Shown piece after piece: positions 1 to 6,232 of a stretch of DNA of 10,849 nucleotides (its first letter is position 1; every line of letters starts with the position of its first letter). Origin of the DNA: CAYMLQ01 sp964390795 (GTDB lineage Bacteria > Verrucomicrobiota > Kiritimatiellia > RFP12 > UBA1067); the NCBI GenBank assembly GCA_964390795.1, contig CAYMLQ010000191.1, positions 1-10,849 on the forward strand, in the 5' to 3' direction. Made by a program: the position numbers and the translations under genes. The notes below the pieces were generated by a model that did no database searches, was not told where the DNA came from, and worked only from the letters and a program-made list of their open reading frames with translations.

Positions 1-5
1 CATTT

Positions 6-14
6 TGCTATACT
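6..14 (+). promoter_or_regulatory. Possible extended -10 promoter of the acyltransferase gene
   Basis: TG at 6-7, one base, then TATACT at 9-14 matches an extended -10 element (TGnTATAAT) with one mismatch in the hexamer. Any -35 lies outside the window. Transcription would begin near 20-22, only 3-5 bases before the ATG at 25, so the message may be leaderless, which fits the lack of a Shine-Dalgarno sequence there. This rests on a short motif only. Confidence 0.35.
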
Positions 15-24
15 CTTCGCCGTT

Positions 25-846
25 ATGACGGACTATAAGAAGCTTCAAGAGATGTTGCGTACGACCGGGCGCTACGAGACGCCGCCGGAAAACAGGCCCT
101 CCCGTCCGGCGCATGTCAGCAGCAGCAGTTCGGTGCGGTACGCCTCGACCATCATCAGCATTGTGAGCCGGTGCGCCTGGACGCACCTGCGCGGCAGGTT
201 TGACACCGACGTGTGGGCAGGCATCTGCATGTCGTCGGTCAGCTTCGCCGAAAAGATGGGCGCGACCGTCACCTTCGATGGTTTTGAGCAACGCGCGGCC
301 TATTCGGGCCCCGTGGTCTACGTGTCGAACCACATGAGCACGCTGGAGACGATGGTCTATCCCGCGACGCTGACCGCCTTCGGGAAGCTGGCCATCATTA
401 TGAAAAAGAGCCTGGATGCCATCCCCTTTGTGGGCGCGTCGGCGCGGGCCGTCGGCTCGATCGCCGTGACGCGCAAGAACGCGCGTGAGGATCTCAAGAC
501 CGTGCTCGAAGAGGGCGCGAAGCGCCTCGCGGGCGGCAGCTCCGTGCTGCTCTTTCCGCAGGGGACGCGTCAGGCGGTCTTCGAGGCGAAGCGGTTCAAC
601 TCGCTCGGCGCGAAACTGGCCGAGCGCGCGGGCGTGCCGGTGGTTCCGCTCGCGGTCAAGACGGACTTCCTTCAGACCGGAAAATGGGTCAAAGACTTCG
701 GGCTGGTCGATCCCTCCAGACCCATTCGGTTTGCCTGCGGCCCCGTGCTGATGCCGGAGCAGGGCGCCAAGAAGATGCACGAGCAGAGCGTCATCTTTAT
801 CGAAAGCAAGATCCGCGAGTGGGGCATGCCCATCAGCGAGGCGTAA
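25..846 (+). CDS. PlsC-like lysophospholipid/glycerol-phosphate acyltransferase
   Basis: The 273-residue protein is recognisable as a member of the PlsC (LPLAT) superfamily, which transfers acyl chains to lysophosphatidate or similar lipids at the inner membrane. The block-I motif is NHMSTLE, with H103 and E108, so it is HX4E rather than the classical HX4D. Block III is FPQGTR at 177-182, with Gln in place of the usual Glu of FPEGTR. The stretch KKSLDAIPFVG between them and VPVVPLAV after block III also fit the family. From memory, a bacterial subgroup with NHMSTLE and FPQ-TR exists, so the changes are probably subgroup features rather than damage; the exact acceptor cannot be told. A weakly hydrophobic stretch near residues 40-50 may associate with the membrane. 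There is no Shine-Dalgarno sequence before the ATG. The next gene follows after 12 bp and may be cotranscribed, but its function is unrelated. Confidence 0.85.
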   Translation: MTDYKKLQEMLRTTGRYETPPENRPSRPAHVSSSSSVRYASTIISIVSRCAWTHLRGRFDTDVWAGICMSSVSFAEKMGATVTFDGFEQRAAYSGPVVYVSNHMSTLETMVYPATLTAFGKLAIIMKKSLDAIPFVGASARAVGSIAVTRKNAREDLKTVLEEGAKRLAGGSSVLLFPQGTRQAVFEAKRFNSLGAKLAERAGVPVVPLAVKTDFLQTGKWVKDFGLVDPSRPIRFACGPVLMPEQGAKKMHEQSVIFIESKIREWGMPISEA

Positions 847-858
847 AGGACGTAACAG

Positions 859-2814
859 ATGAGCGTGCCGAATCGGTTGGGCCGGATGCTTTCTATAATG
901 GCCGTTGCCTCGGCGCTCGGAGGCTGCCTCGCGCGGGCTGAGGCGCTGCCCGCCTTTGGCGTCGTAGCGGACATCCAGTTCGGCGACAAGGAGGGCAGCG
1001 TGTCGCGCGACTACCGCGGCACCCTCAAGCGGCTGGAGACGTGCGTCGATACGTTCAACCGCCAGCGGCTGGACTTCGTGATCCAACTGGGCGACATCGT
1101 CGACGGTATTCCGACCAATGCTGTAGCCTCGGCGAAGGATCTCGACCAGGTACTGCCGGTTTTCAACCGGCTGACTGCGCCCAAATACCACGTCGTCGGC
1201 AACCACTGCCTGAGCGCCGGCACGAACGCGCTCGCCCTGAAACTGGGACTGACGAATTTCTACTACACTTTTACAGTGCCCACTGCGAAAGGCTGGCGCT
1301 TCGTGGTGCTGGACGGCAATGACGCGGGGTATGGGGTCGTGAGCGACCGCCAGCTCGCGTGGTTCCGCGACACGCTCGACCAGGCGCAGGCGACCGGCGA
1401 GAAGGTGATCTGCTTTTGCCACTTTCCGCTGCTGAAGACAGCCGCCGAGCACCACCGGATGGCGAAGCCCGAAGAGATCCTGCAGACGCTCGACGCGCAC
1501 ACCTGCGTGGCGGCGTGGATCGCGGGGCACCAGCACGCCGGCGGCTACGCGCGGCAGCGGCACGTCCACCACCTCACGATGCGCGGGCTGGTCGAGGCGC
1601 CCGGCGGCACGGCCTTCGCGCGCTTCGAGCTGGCGGGCGACCGCATTCTCGAAACCGGCTTTGGCAACGAGCCCAGCCGCGAGCTGTTCCGGGGCGGAGC
1701 CTCCGCGCCGCAGACTCGGCGGCTCTCTTTCGAGAACGGCCGCGTCTGGCCGGACGACAAGGGCGTACACATCAACGCCCACGGCGGCGGCCTCCTGTTT
1801 CGCGAGGGCTCCTACTACTGGTACGGCGAGCATAAGATCGAGGGCAATGCCGGCAACCTGGCGCATGTCGGCGTGCATGTCTACTCATCCAAAGATCTCA
1901 CCAACTGGAAGGATGAGGGCGTCGCCCTGAAGGTTTCGGACGACCCCGCGAGCGAGATTGCCAAGGAGTGCGTGCTCGAGCGCCCGAAGGTGATCTACAA
2001 CGCCAAGACCGGCAAGTACGTGATGTGGTTCCATCTCGAACTCAAGGGACAGGGCTACAGCTCCGCGCGCAGCGGCGTGGCTGTGGCCGACGCGCCGACC
2101 GGCCCCTTCACGTATCTGCGCTCGGAGCGCCCCGACGCGGGCGTGTGGCCCGTCAACGTCACCGAGGCGCAGAAGGCCGCGCTCCAGACGGTCGGGCAGA
2201 TGAAGGGCCTCACGTTCAGCGGAGGCCCGAACCCCGACACCCCCAAGCACGCCATCCTCGCGCGCGACTTCGCGGGCGGGCAGATGGCGCGCGACATGAA
2301 CCTGTTCGTGGATGACGACGGCCAGGCGTATCACGTGTTCGCGTCGGAGGAGAACAGCACGCTGCATATCTCCCTGCTCAGCGACGACTACCTCTCCCAC
2401 GCCGGCACGTACGTGCGCCTGTTCGAGCACCGCTGGCACGAGGCGCCGGCCCTCTGCAAGCGCGGCGGCCGGTACTACCTGCTCGCCTCCGGCTGCACGG
2501 GCTGGGCGCCCAACGCGGCGCGTTCGGCGGTCGCGCCGTCGATCTGGGGCCCGTGGACGGAACTCGCCAACCCGTGTGTCGGCGTCAGTCCGCTGAACCG
2601 CCTCGGGGCGGAGAAGACCTTCGGCGGCCAAAGCACCTTCATCCTGCCGGTGCAGGGCAAGAAAGACGCCTATATCGCGCTGTTCGACCTCTGGAAGCCC
2701 GACAACGCCATCGACGGCCGCTACGTGTGGCTGCCGCTGCGGTTCACGGACGAGGGCTTCACGCTCACATGGCGCGACACGTGGGATCTGAGCGTTTTTG
2801 ACCGCGCCGAGTAA
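859..2814 (+). CDS. Exported fusion of a calcineurin-like metallophosphoesterase and a GH43 glycosidase
   Basis: One continuous 651-residue frame with two unrelated catalytic domains. Residues 1-28 look like an export signal; LGGC at 20-23 could be a lipobox. Residues about 30-270 carry the metallophosphoesterase signature: D38-x-Q40, GDIVD (78-82), GNH (114-116), H188 and GHQH (223-226). The order and spacing resemble the Mn-dependent ADP-ribose/CDP-alcohol diphosphatase group. Residues about 288-651 look like GH43: NAHGGG (306-311), YYWYGEHK, ERPKVIY from E374, SEEN with E497 as possible acid, EAPA at E528, SGCTGWAPN and GGQST with Q591. From memory this pattern matches the exo-beta-1,3-galactanase-like branch (GH43_24), in which Gln is reported to replace the usual base Asp. 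Substrate is therefore inferred as beta-galactan-like, weakly. AAGGA at 846-850 lies 8 bases before the ATG. A small GC palindrome marks the linker. I know of no standard family with this fusion. Confidence 0.85.
   Translation: MSVPNRLGRMLSIMAVASALGGCLARAEALPAFGVVADIQFGDKEGSVSRDYRGTLKRLETCVDTFNRQRLDFVIQLGDIVDGIPTNAVASAKDLDQVLPVFNRLTAPKYHVVGNHCLSAGTNALALKLGLTNFYYTFTVPTAKGWRFVVLDGNDAGYGVVSDRQLAWFRDTLDQAQATGEKVICFCHFPLLKTAAEHHRMAKPEEILQTLDAHTCVAAWIAGHQHAGGYARQRHVHHLTMRGLVEAPGGTAFARFELAGDRILETGFGNEPSRELFRGGASAPQTRRLSFENGRVWPDDKGVHINAHGGGLLFREGSYYWYGEHKIEGNAGNLAHVGVHVYSSKDLTNWKDEGVALKVSDDPASEIAKECVLERPKVIYNAKTGKYVMWFHLELKGQGYSSARSGVAVADAPTGPFTYLRSERPDAGVWPVNVTEAQKAALQTVGQMKGLTFSGGPNPDTPKHAILARDFAGGQMARDMNLFVDDDGQAYHVFASEENSTLHISLLSDDYLSHAGTYVRLFEHRWHEAPALCKRGGRYYLLASGCTGWAPNAARSAVAPSIWGPWTELANPCVGVSPLNRLGAEKTFGGQSTFILPVQGKKDAYIALFDLWKPDNAIDGRYVWLPLRFTDEGFTLTWRDTWDLSVFDRAE
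1694..1706. repeat. Small GC-rich palindrome in the inter-domain linker
   Basis: GCGGA-GCC-TCCGC forms a 5-bp stem with a 3-base loop. It encodes part of the linker (residues about 279-283, RGGAS) between the phosphoesterase and glycosidase domains. It may be a trace of a palindromic element at the fusion point, but a stem this short also arises by chance in GC-rich DNA. Confidence 0.3.
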
Positions 2815-2911
2815 TTAAGAGTCCGGCAGACCTGATGCGCGTGAGAAGGTGCTTCATCCTGTTGGTGGCAGGGGTGCGAGGATGCTGCGTTTCTGGAGAA
2901 CGTGCGGCTTG

Positions 2912-2961
2912 GGGAGGGGCAAGCGTCTGCTTGCCCGGACGAGCAGACGCTCGTCCCTCCC
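2912..2961. repeat. Double-hairpin palindromic element (GGKAGGGACG family)
   Basis: Two perfect 8-bp-stem hairpins abut: GGGCAAGC-GTCT-GCTTGCCC at 2917-2936 and GGACGAGC-AGAC-GCTCGTCC at 2937-2956. Their loops, GTCT and AGAC, are complementary. The whole can also fold as one long hairpin: 2912-2930 and 2943-2961 are inverted copies matching at 17 of 19 positions around a 12-base loop. On the - strand it begins GGGAGGGACG followed by the hairpin, the same head as the elements inside pepN at 5757 and 5793. Confidence 0.85.
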
Positions 2962-3064
2962 GTGCTTTCGCGCATAACACGCATCCGCTTCGCGATCCCC
3001 TGTCACTAACCGATTACTCCTTGCTCCCAGGGCGGGCCGGCGCTCATCTTTCAGGAGACGCCCA

Positions 3065-3090
3065 TTCTCACACCTCTGGAGGTGTGAGAA
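3065..3090. repeat. 26-bp dyad element, copy 1
   Basis: Arms TTCTCACACCTC (3065-3076) and GAGGTGTGAGAA (3079-3090) are perfectly complementary around TG. As RNA this gives an 11-bp stem with a CTGG loop. A second copy with compensating base changes lies at 3153-3178. No T-run follows on either strand. Confidence 0.85.
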
Positions 3091-3152
3091 ACGCCATAAG
3101 ACCAACGAAGATCGTTAGGCTTCCCTGAACGCCGCGCTGGCAGGAACGGACG

Positions 3153-3178
3153 TTTTCACACTTCATGAAGTGTGGAAA
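3153..3178. repeat. 26-bp dyad element, copy 2
   Basis: The core CACACTTCATGAAGTGTG (3157-3174) is a perfect 18-bp palindrome. TTTT on the left and GAAA on the right extend it to 26 bp through one G-T pair. Relative to copy 1, base pairs 3/24 and 10/17 change from C-G to T-A on both sides together, so pairing is kept. Its right flank, AAATGGCGGCTCGCG (3176-3190), recurs with two changes at 8657-8671, so the dyad may be part of a longer repeat. Confidence 0.85.
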
Positions 3179-3223
3179 TGGCGGCTCGCGAAACGAGGGG
3201 CGGCGGGATCGCGATTTATCCAC

Positions 3224-6037
3224 TCACTTGAGATACGCCTCGATGCGGCCGGTGACGGAGGGGCAGTGGAACGTCTGGAGGGCAACGAGCATTTCGCGCA
3301 GAGTCGCTTCGACCGCCACGCGAAGATCCGGCGCAAAAGCATGATAGGCCTGCAGCGGCGCGATCAGGCGCAGCGTGTTGTATTCGCTGACCGCCGCGTA
3401 CTTGACCACCGTCTCCGCGAGCCAGCGCAGGCCGCGCGGAGTCCAGAGCTGCGCGTTGTTGAGCGAGAGCGGCAGGTAGAGGGATCGGCTGAGCCCCGGA
3501 TGACTGAGGCTGAAGGTCGGGCGGCGCTCTTCCTCCGCGACCGCGTCGAACACATCGGCGCGCGGGCTGGTGCCGACGATCTGCAGGTAACCCAGGTAGC
3601 CGCCGAGCGTCTGACGCAGCGCGTCGCCCTCGCGTTCGAGGAGTGCGCGGCGCGCCGGGTGGCCGCTCTGCCAGAGGGCGGCGAGCGTGTTGAGCCGGTC
3701 GGTGATATTGGTCGCTTCCGCCAGATGCGCGGCCAGCGCTGCGTGGGCGGCGGGTGTGTCGAGCGCGGCCAGCAGTTGCAGGAAGGCGTTCTTCAGGAAG
3801 CGGCGCTCGATGGCGGCGGGAAGGTCGGAGGGCGGAGATCGGAGGGCGGAGGGCGGAGGGCAGGTTGTACCGTCTACGGGCGGCTGCGCGTTCAGTGCTT
3901 CGGGCCGGCTAAAGCCGGTACAACATGCGGACTCGGATAGCTGGCCGAGGGAAACAAGGAGCGTCTCGGCACCGCAGGCTTCGGCGGCGGCGCGCAGGAG
4001 CCGTTGGCGGATCGAGACGAGTTCGCGCACATTCGGCAGCAGGGTGCGGTCGAGCGGCTGCTCGTCGATCTTCAGCAGGTAGCCCTTGAGGCCGTTAGAA
4101 ACCGTGTCGTCAGAGGCGCAGGAGGCGTAGCCGTCGAGCCACGCGTCCGACACGGCGGCGCAGGGATCGGCCAGCAGGCGCTGGCGTTCGAGGTCGGTCA
4201 GGCGGCGCAGGGCTTCGACGCGGTTGAAGGCGTTGCTGTCGAGGCGCACCTGGAGCGCGAGCTGCTCGGGCGTGACCGTGAGGTCGGTGCAGGTGCCGTA
4301 GAAGCCTGCGTCGCGGTTGAGCGAGAGGAATGCGGGTTCGGGGATATCCGAGACGACCATCTCTTTCTCGGGCGTGTCGAAGCGGAAGGTCTGCGCCGCG
4401 CCGGGAATGTCTCCGCCTGCGGCGTCGACCGCGGCGAAGGAGACGGGCAGCGTAAAGACGCCCCCAGCGCCGGCGCGCGTCTGGCGCAGGTGCAGGCGCA
4501 GCTCGCGCCGGCAGGGGTCGTAGGCGTAGCGGACGGCCACCTGCGGGTAGCCGACCGTGAAGAGCCATTCGCGGCTGAAGTCGGCGAGGCTCTGGCCGGA
4601 CGCCTCTTCGAAGCAGGCGAGGAACTGCGCGGTGTTGGCGTTGCCGCCGTCGTAGCGCGAGAAGTAGAGGCGCGCGCACGCGTCGTAGACGTCCGACCCA
4701 AGGAGCTGGCGCAGCATGTTGAGCACTTCAGGCGCCTTGACGTAGGTCACGCCGTCGACCATCTCGTCGGGGTCGTTGACGCCCTCGCGCACGATCTGGC
4801 CGAACTTGCCGGTGTCCTCCATGGCGAGCGGGCCGGCGCCGGGCGCGCGCAGGGCGTCCGCCTCGCGCAGGCGCATGAAGGCGGGGTCGAAGACCGAGGC
4901 GGTGAACTGCCGCTCGATGTCCACGGTGAAGGCCTCGTTGAGCCACATGTCAAAGGGCGACTCCATGGTGACGCCGCTGCCGCAGTGGTTGTGCTCGTAT
5001 TCGTGGACGATCACGCCGTGGGCGTAGATCAGGCGCGCGTCGGCCGTGGTGTCGTCGATCAGCGCGGCCTCGGTGATGATCGTGGTGTTGCCGACGTTCT
5101 CCATGCCGCCGTAGATGGACTTCTCCATGCAGATCGTGCGGTAGGTGTCGAAGGGGTAGACGTAGCCCAGCCGCACGTGCTGCCACAGGATGCTGCGCTT
5201 GAGGATCTCCATGGGCACGCGCGCGCCCTCGGCCTTGCCGGGCGGCACGAGGTACTCCAGCGCGATGCGGCGTCCGCCGGGATAGGCGACCGCGTCGGCG
5301 AGCACGTCCCAGGTGCCGGCGCAGGCGATAAAGAGGTAGGGCGCCATGGGCACGTTGTTGACGAAGGTGATGACCTGGCGGGAGGGGTCGCCGGGCTTGG
5401 GCACGGGGCGTCCGCCGGGGTTGGCCGTGGGGTCGATGTCGCCGTTGGAGATCAGGTGGGTGTAGCGCGCGTCGCCTTCGAGCGTGGTGCGGAAGGTGCA
5501 TTTGGCGGTGCAGTCGTCGATCACCGGCAGGATGCGCTGGAAGCCCCACTGCTGGCACTGCGACATGAACTGCTGGGGCGCTCCGGGAGGCGTGACGTCG
5601 CGGTAGAGCCCTTCGAGCAGCGTGTCCGAGGGCGTGCAGCGGCAGCGCGCGAAGACGCGGAGCGTCTCCCCGACCGCGAGCGGGCGCGGCAGCGCGATGA
5701 CCAGCTTGCGGCGGGACGCATCGAGAGCAAAGGCACACGCCATGAAGTCGTCGGCTGGTAGGGACGCCTCCCCGCAGGCGTCCGCGATGCCCGGTAGGGA
5801 CGGTTCCCCGAACCGTCCGCGGAAGCCTCGGGGAGGCGTCCCACCCATTGACAGCGCCACCTCGAAGACCTGGATCTCCCGCGCGTCGAGTTCGAGCGAG
5901 GCGAGCGGCTCGCGAGCGGTCAGCGTGAGGGTGGCCGTGCCGTCCACATGGGTCTCGAAGAACGACAGCGCGACCTCCATATGGTTCAATTGGGCCAGGG
6001 GGCGGCGGAATTCGGAGCGTTTGAAACGGAAGGGCAT
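3224..6037 (-). CDS. pepN: M1-family aminopeptidase, PepN-like, with two in-frame repeat insertions
   Basis: A zinc aminopeptidase that removes N-terminal residues from peptides, normally in the cytoplasm. The 937-residue protein has the exopeptidase motif GGMEN (310-314) and zinc site HEYEH (345-349) with E368 as third ligand in WLNEAF, giving HExxH-x18-E. The C-terminal helical part (KNAFLQLLAALDTP, ITDRLNTLAAL) resembles E. coli PepN. No signal peptide is seen. I chose the ATG at 6037 over an in-frame ATG at 6070 because AAGGAG (6049-6044) lies 6 bases before it and the family-like sequence begins soon after; 6070 would fall at the predicted transcription start. E. coli PepN is 870 residues. 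Residues about 65-94 and 705-738 here are encoded by repeat DNA, and removing them leaves about 874. Both seem to be surface loops, so activity is probably kept (inference). The gene stands alone behind its own promoter. Confidence 0.92.
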   Translation of the reverse strand: MPFRFKRSEFRRPLAQLNHMEVALSFFETHVDGTATLTLTAREPLASLELDAREIQVFEVALSMGGTPPRGFRGRFGEPSLPGIADACGEASLPADDFMACAFALDASRRKLVIALPRPLAVGETLRVFARCRCTPSDTLLEGLYRDVTPPGAPQQFMSQCQQWGFQRILPVIDDCTAKCTFRTTLEGDARYTHLISNGDIDPTANPGGRPVPKPGDPSRQVITFVNNVPMAPYLFIACAGTWDVLADAVAYPGGRRIALEYLVPPGKAEGARVPMEILKRSILWQHVRLGYVYPFDTYRTICMEKSIYGGMENVGNTTIITEAALIDDTTADARLIYAHGVIVHEYEHNHCGSGVTMESPFDMWLNEAFTVDIERQFTASVFDPAFMRLREADALRAPGAGPLAMEDTGKFGQIVREGVNDPDEMVDGVTYVKAPEVLNMLRQLLGSDVYDACARLYFSRYDGGNANTAQFLACFEEASGQSLADFSREWLFTVGYPQVAVRYAYDPCRRELRLHLRQTRAGAGGVFTLPVSFAAVDAAGGDIPGAAQTFRFDTPEKEMVVSDIPEPAFLSLNRDAGFYGTCTDLTVTPEQLALQVRLDSNAFNRVEALRRLTDLERQRLLADPCAAVSDAWLDGYASCASDDTVSNGLKGYLLKIDEQPLDRTLLPNVRELVSIRQRLLRAAAEACGAETLLVSLGQLSESACCTGFSRPEALNAQPPVDGTTCPPPSALRSPPSDLPAAIERRFLKNAFLQLLAALDTPAAHAALAAHLAEATNITDRLNTLAALWQSGHPARRALLEREGDALRQTLGGYLGYLQIVGTSPRADVFDAVAEEERRPTFSLSHPGLSRSLYLPLSLNNAQLWTPRGLRWLAETVVKYAAVSEYNTLRLIAPLQAYHAFAPDLRVAVEATLREMLVALQTFHCPSVTGRIEAYLK
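3825..3859. repeat. Heptamer tandem repeat inside pepN
   Basis: Five consecutive 7-base units on the + strand: TCGGAGG, GCGGAGA, TCGGAGG, GCGGAGG, GCGGAGG. On the - strand they encode the proline/serine-rich stretch PPPSALRSPPSDL. The unit TCGGAGG recurs exactly in the heptamer array at 7263-7311. The array abuts the inverted repeat at 3864-3924; together they form about 100 bp that look inserted into pepN. Confidence 0.8.
3864..3924. repeat. Imperfect inverted repeat with GTTGTACCG ends, inside pepN
   Basis: The ends GTTGTACCG (3864-3872) and CGGTACAAC (3916-3924) are perfect inverted copies. Extending inward, the two arms match at about 16 of 21 positions. The right arm also holds a local hairpin, CCGGCT-AA-AGCCGG (3905-3918). 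The 61-bp element is read through in frame as part of pepN (around residues 705-725). It looks like an older, partly decayed palindromic element. Confidence 0.75.
5757..5846. repeat. Cluster of palindromic elements inserted in frame in pepN
   Basis: Two direct units each begin GGTAGGGACG and form a hairpin: GGACGCCT/AGGCGTCC (5762-5783, loop CCCCGC) and GGACGGTT/AACCGTCC (5798-5818, loop CCCCG). A half unit follows in inverted orientation: CGGGGAGGCGTCCC (5829-5842) is the perfect complement of GGGACGCCTCCCCG (5761-5774). The cluster as bounded is 90 bp, a multiple of three, with no stop in the pepN frame. It encodes a Gly/Pro/Arg-rich stretch at residues about 65-94, between VALSM and DDFMACAF. 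Confidence 0.88.
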
Positions 6038-6043
6038 GGGATT

Positions 6044-6049
6044 CTCCTT
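6044..6049 (-). promoter_or_regulatory. Ribosome binding site deciding the pepN start
   Basis: AAGGAG on the - strand, 6 bases before the ATG at 6037. The alternative upstream ATG at 6070 would fall at about the predicted transcription start, so 6037 is preferred. Confidence 0.75.
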
Positions 6050-6079
6050 GAGTGGGCCGGACGCGCACAATTGCGAAGA

Positions 6080-6108
6080 AGTGTAGACACCCCGCTGTCT
6101 GGCGTCAA
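6080..6108 (-). promoter_or_regulatory. Sigma-70-type promoter of pepN
   Basis: On the - strand TTGACG (6108-6103) and TACACT (6085-6080) are separated by exactly 17 bases. Each hexamer is close to consensus (TTGACA, TATAAT). The predicted start near 6073 gives a leader of about 36 bases that contains the AAGGAG site. Confidence 0.7.
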
Positions 6109-6190
6109 GGCTGACGGCGGTTTGTGTCGGCGGTTTGAAGAGCGCAATTCCGATGTGACTATTTTGTTATGCGCCATCCCCTCGGCGATG

Positions 6191-6199
6191 TGCTAAACT
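6191..6199 (+). promoter_or_regulatory. Possible extended -10 promoter of fmt
   Basis: TG, one base, then TAAACT (6194-6199) resembles an extended -10, the same pattern as at 6-14. No -35 is evident at the right distance. A start near 6206 would give a leader of about 27 bases including AGGA at 6221-6224. The divergent pepN promoter lies about 85 bp away, so the 195-bp intergenic region carries both. Confidence 0.4.
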
Positions 6200-6232
6200 A
6201 ACGGCTACTTCGCACGTAACAGGAATTCGCGA

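Larger units (their letters stand above)
2815..3223. other. Gene-free repeat-rich intergenic region
   Basis: This 409-bp stretch lies between the convergent ends of the fusion gene and pepN. It contains the double hairpin at 2912-2961 and two related 26-bp dyads at 3065-3090 and 3153-3178, described separately. A weak hairpin (AACGA-AGA-TCGTT, near 3101-3113) lies between the dyads. No hairpin is followed by a T-run on either strand, so none looks like an intrinsic terminator, although one of them may still end transcription. A 97-codon frame at 2835-3128 crosses the repeats and is not believed. The part around 2970-3050 shows nothing I can name. Confidence 0.7.

Noticed and set aside
1885..2631. 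248-codon - strand frame opposite the GH43 domain
   Set aside because: Arg/Ala/Gly-rich shadow of a real coding region, without start signals or motifs.
2835..3128. 97-codon + strand frame with a signal-like start (MRVRRCFILLVAG)
   Set aside because: It runs through the double hairpin and the first dyad, has no Shine-Dalgarno sequence and its later residues look like translated repeats. It could be a decayed gene start, but nothing supports a product.
2917..3178. Intrinsic terminators for the convergent genes
   Set aside because: The stems are strong but no T-run follows on either strand. Repeat elements explain them better, though one may still affect transcript ends.
4004..5761. 585-codon + strand frame opposite pepN
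   Set aside because: Long antisense frames are common opposite GC-rich genes. Its translation is low-complexity Val/Gly/Ala/Arg with no domain, while the - strand frame is a clear PepN.
6038..6070. Longer pepN start at 6070
   Set aside because: It adds 11 non-conserved residues, has no ribosome binding site and falls at about the predicted transcription start.
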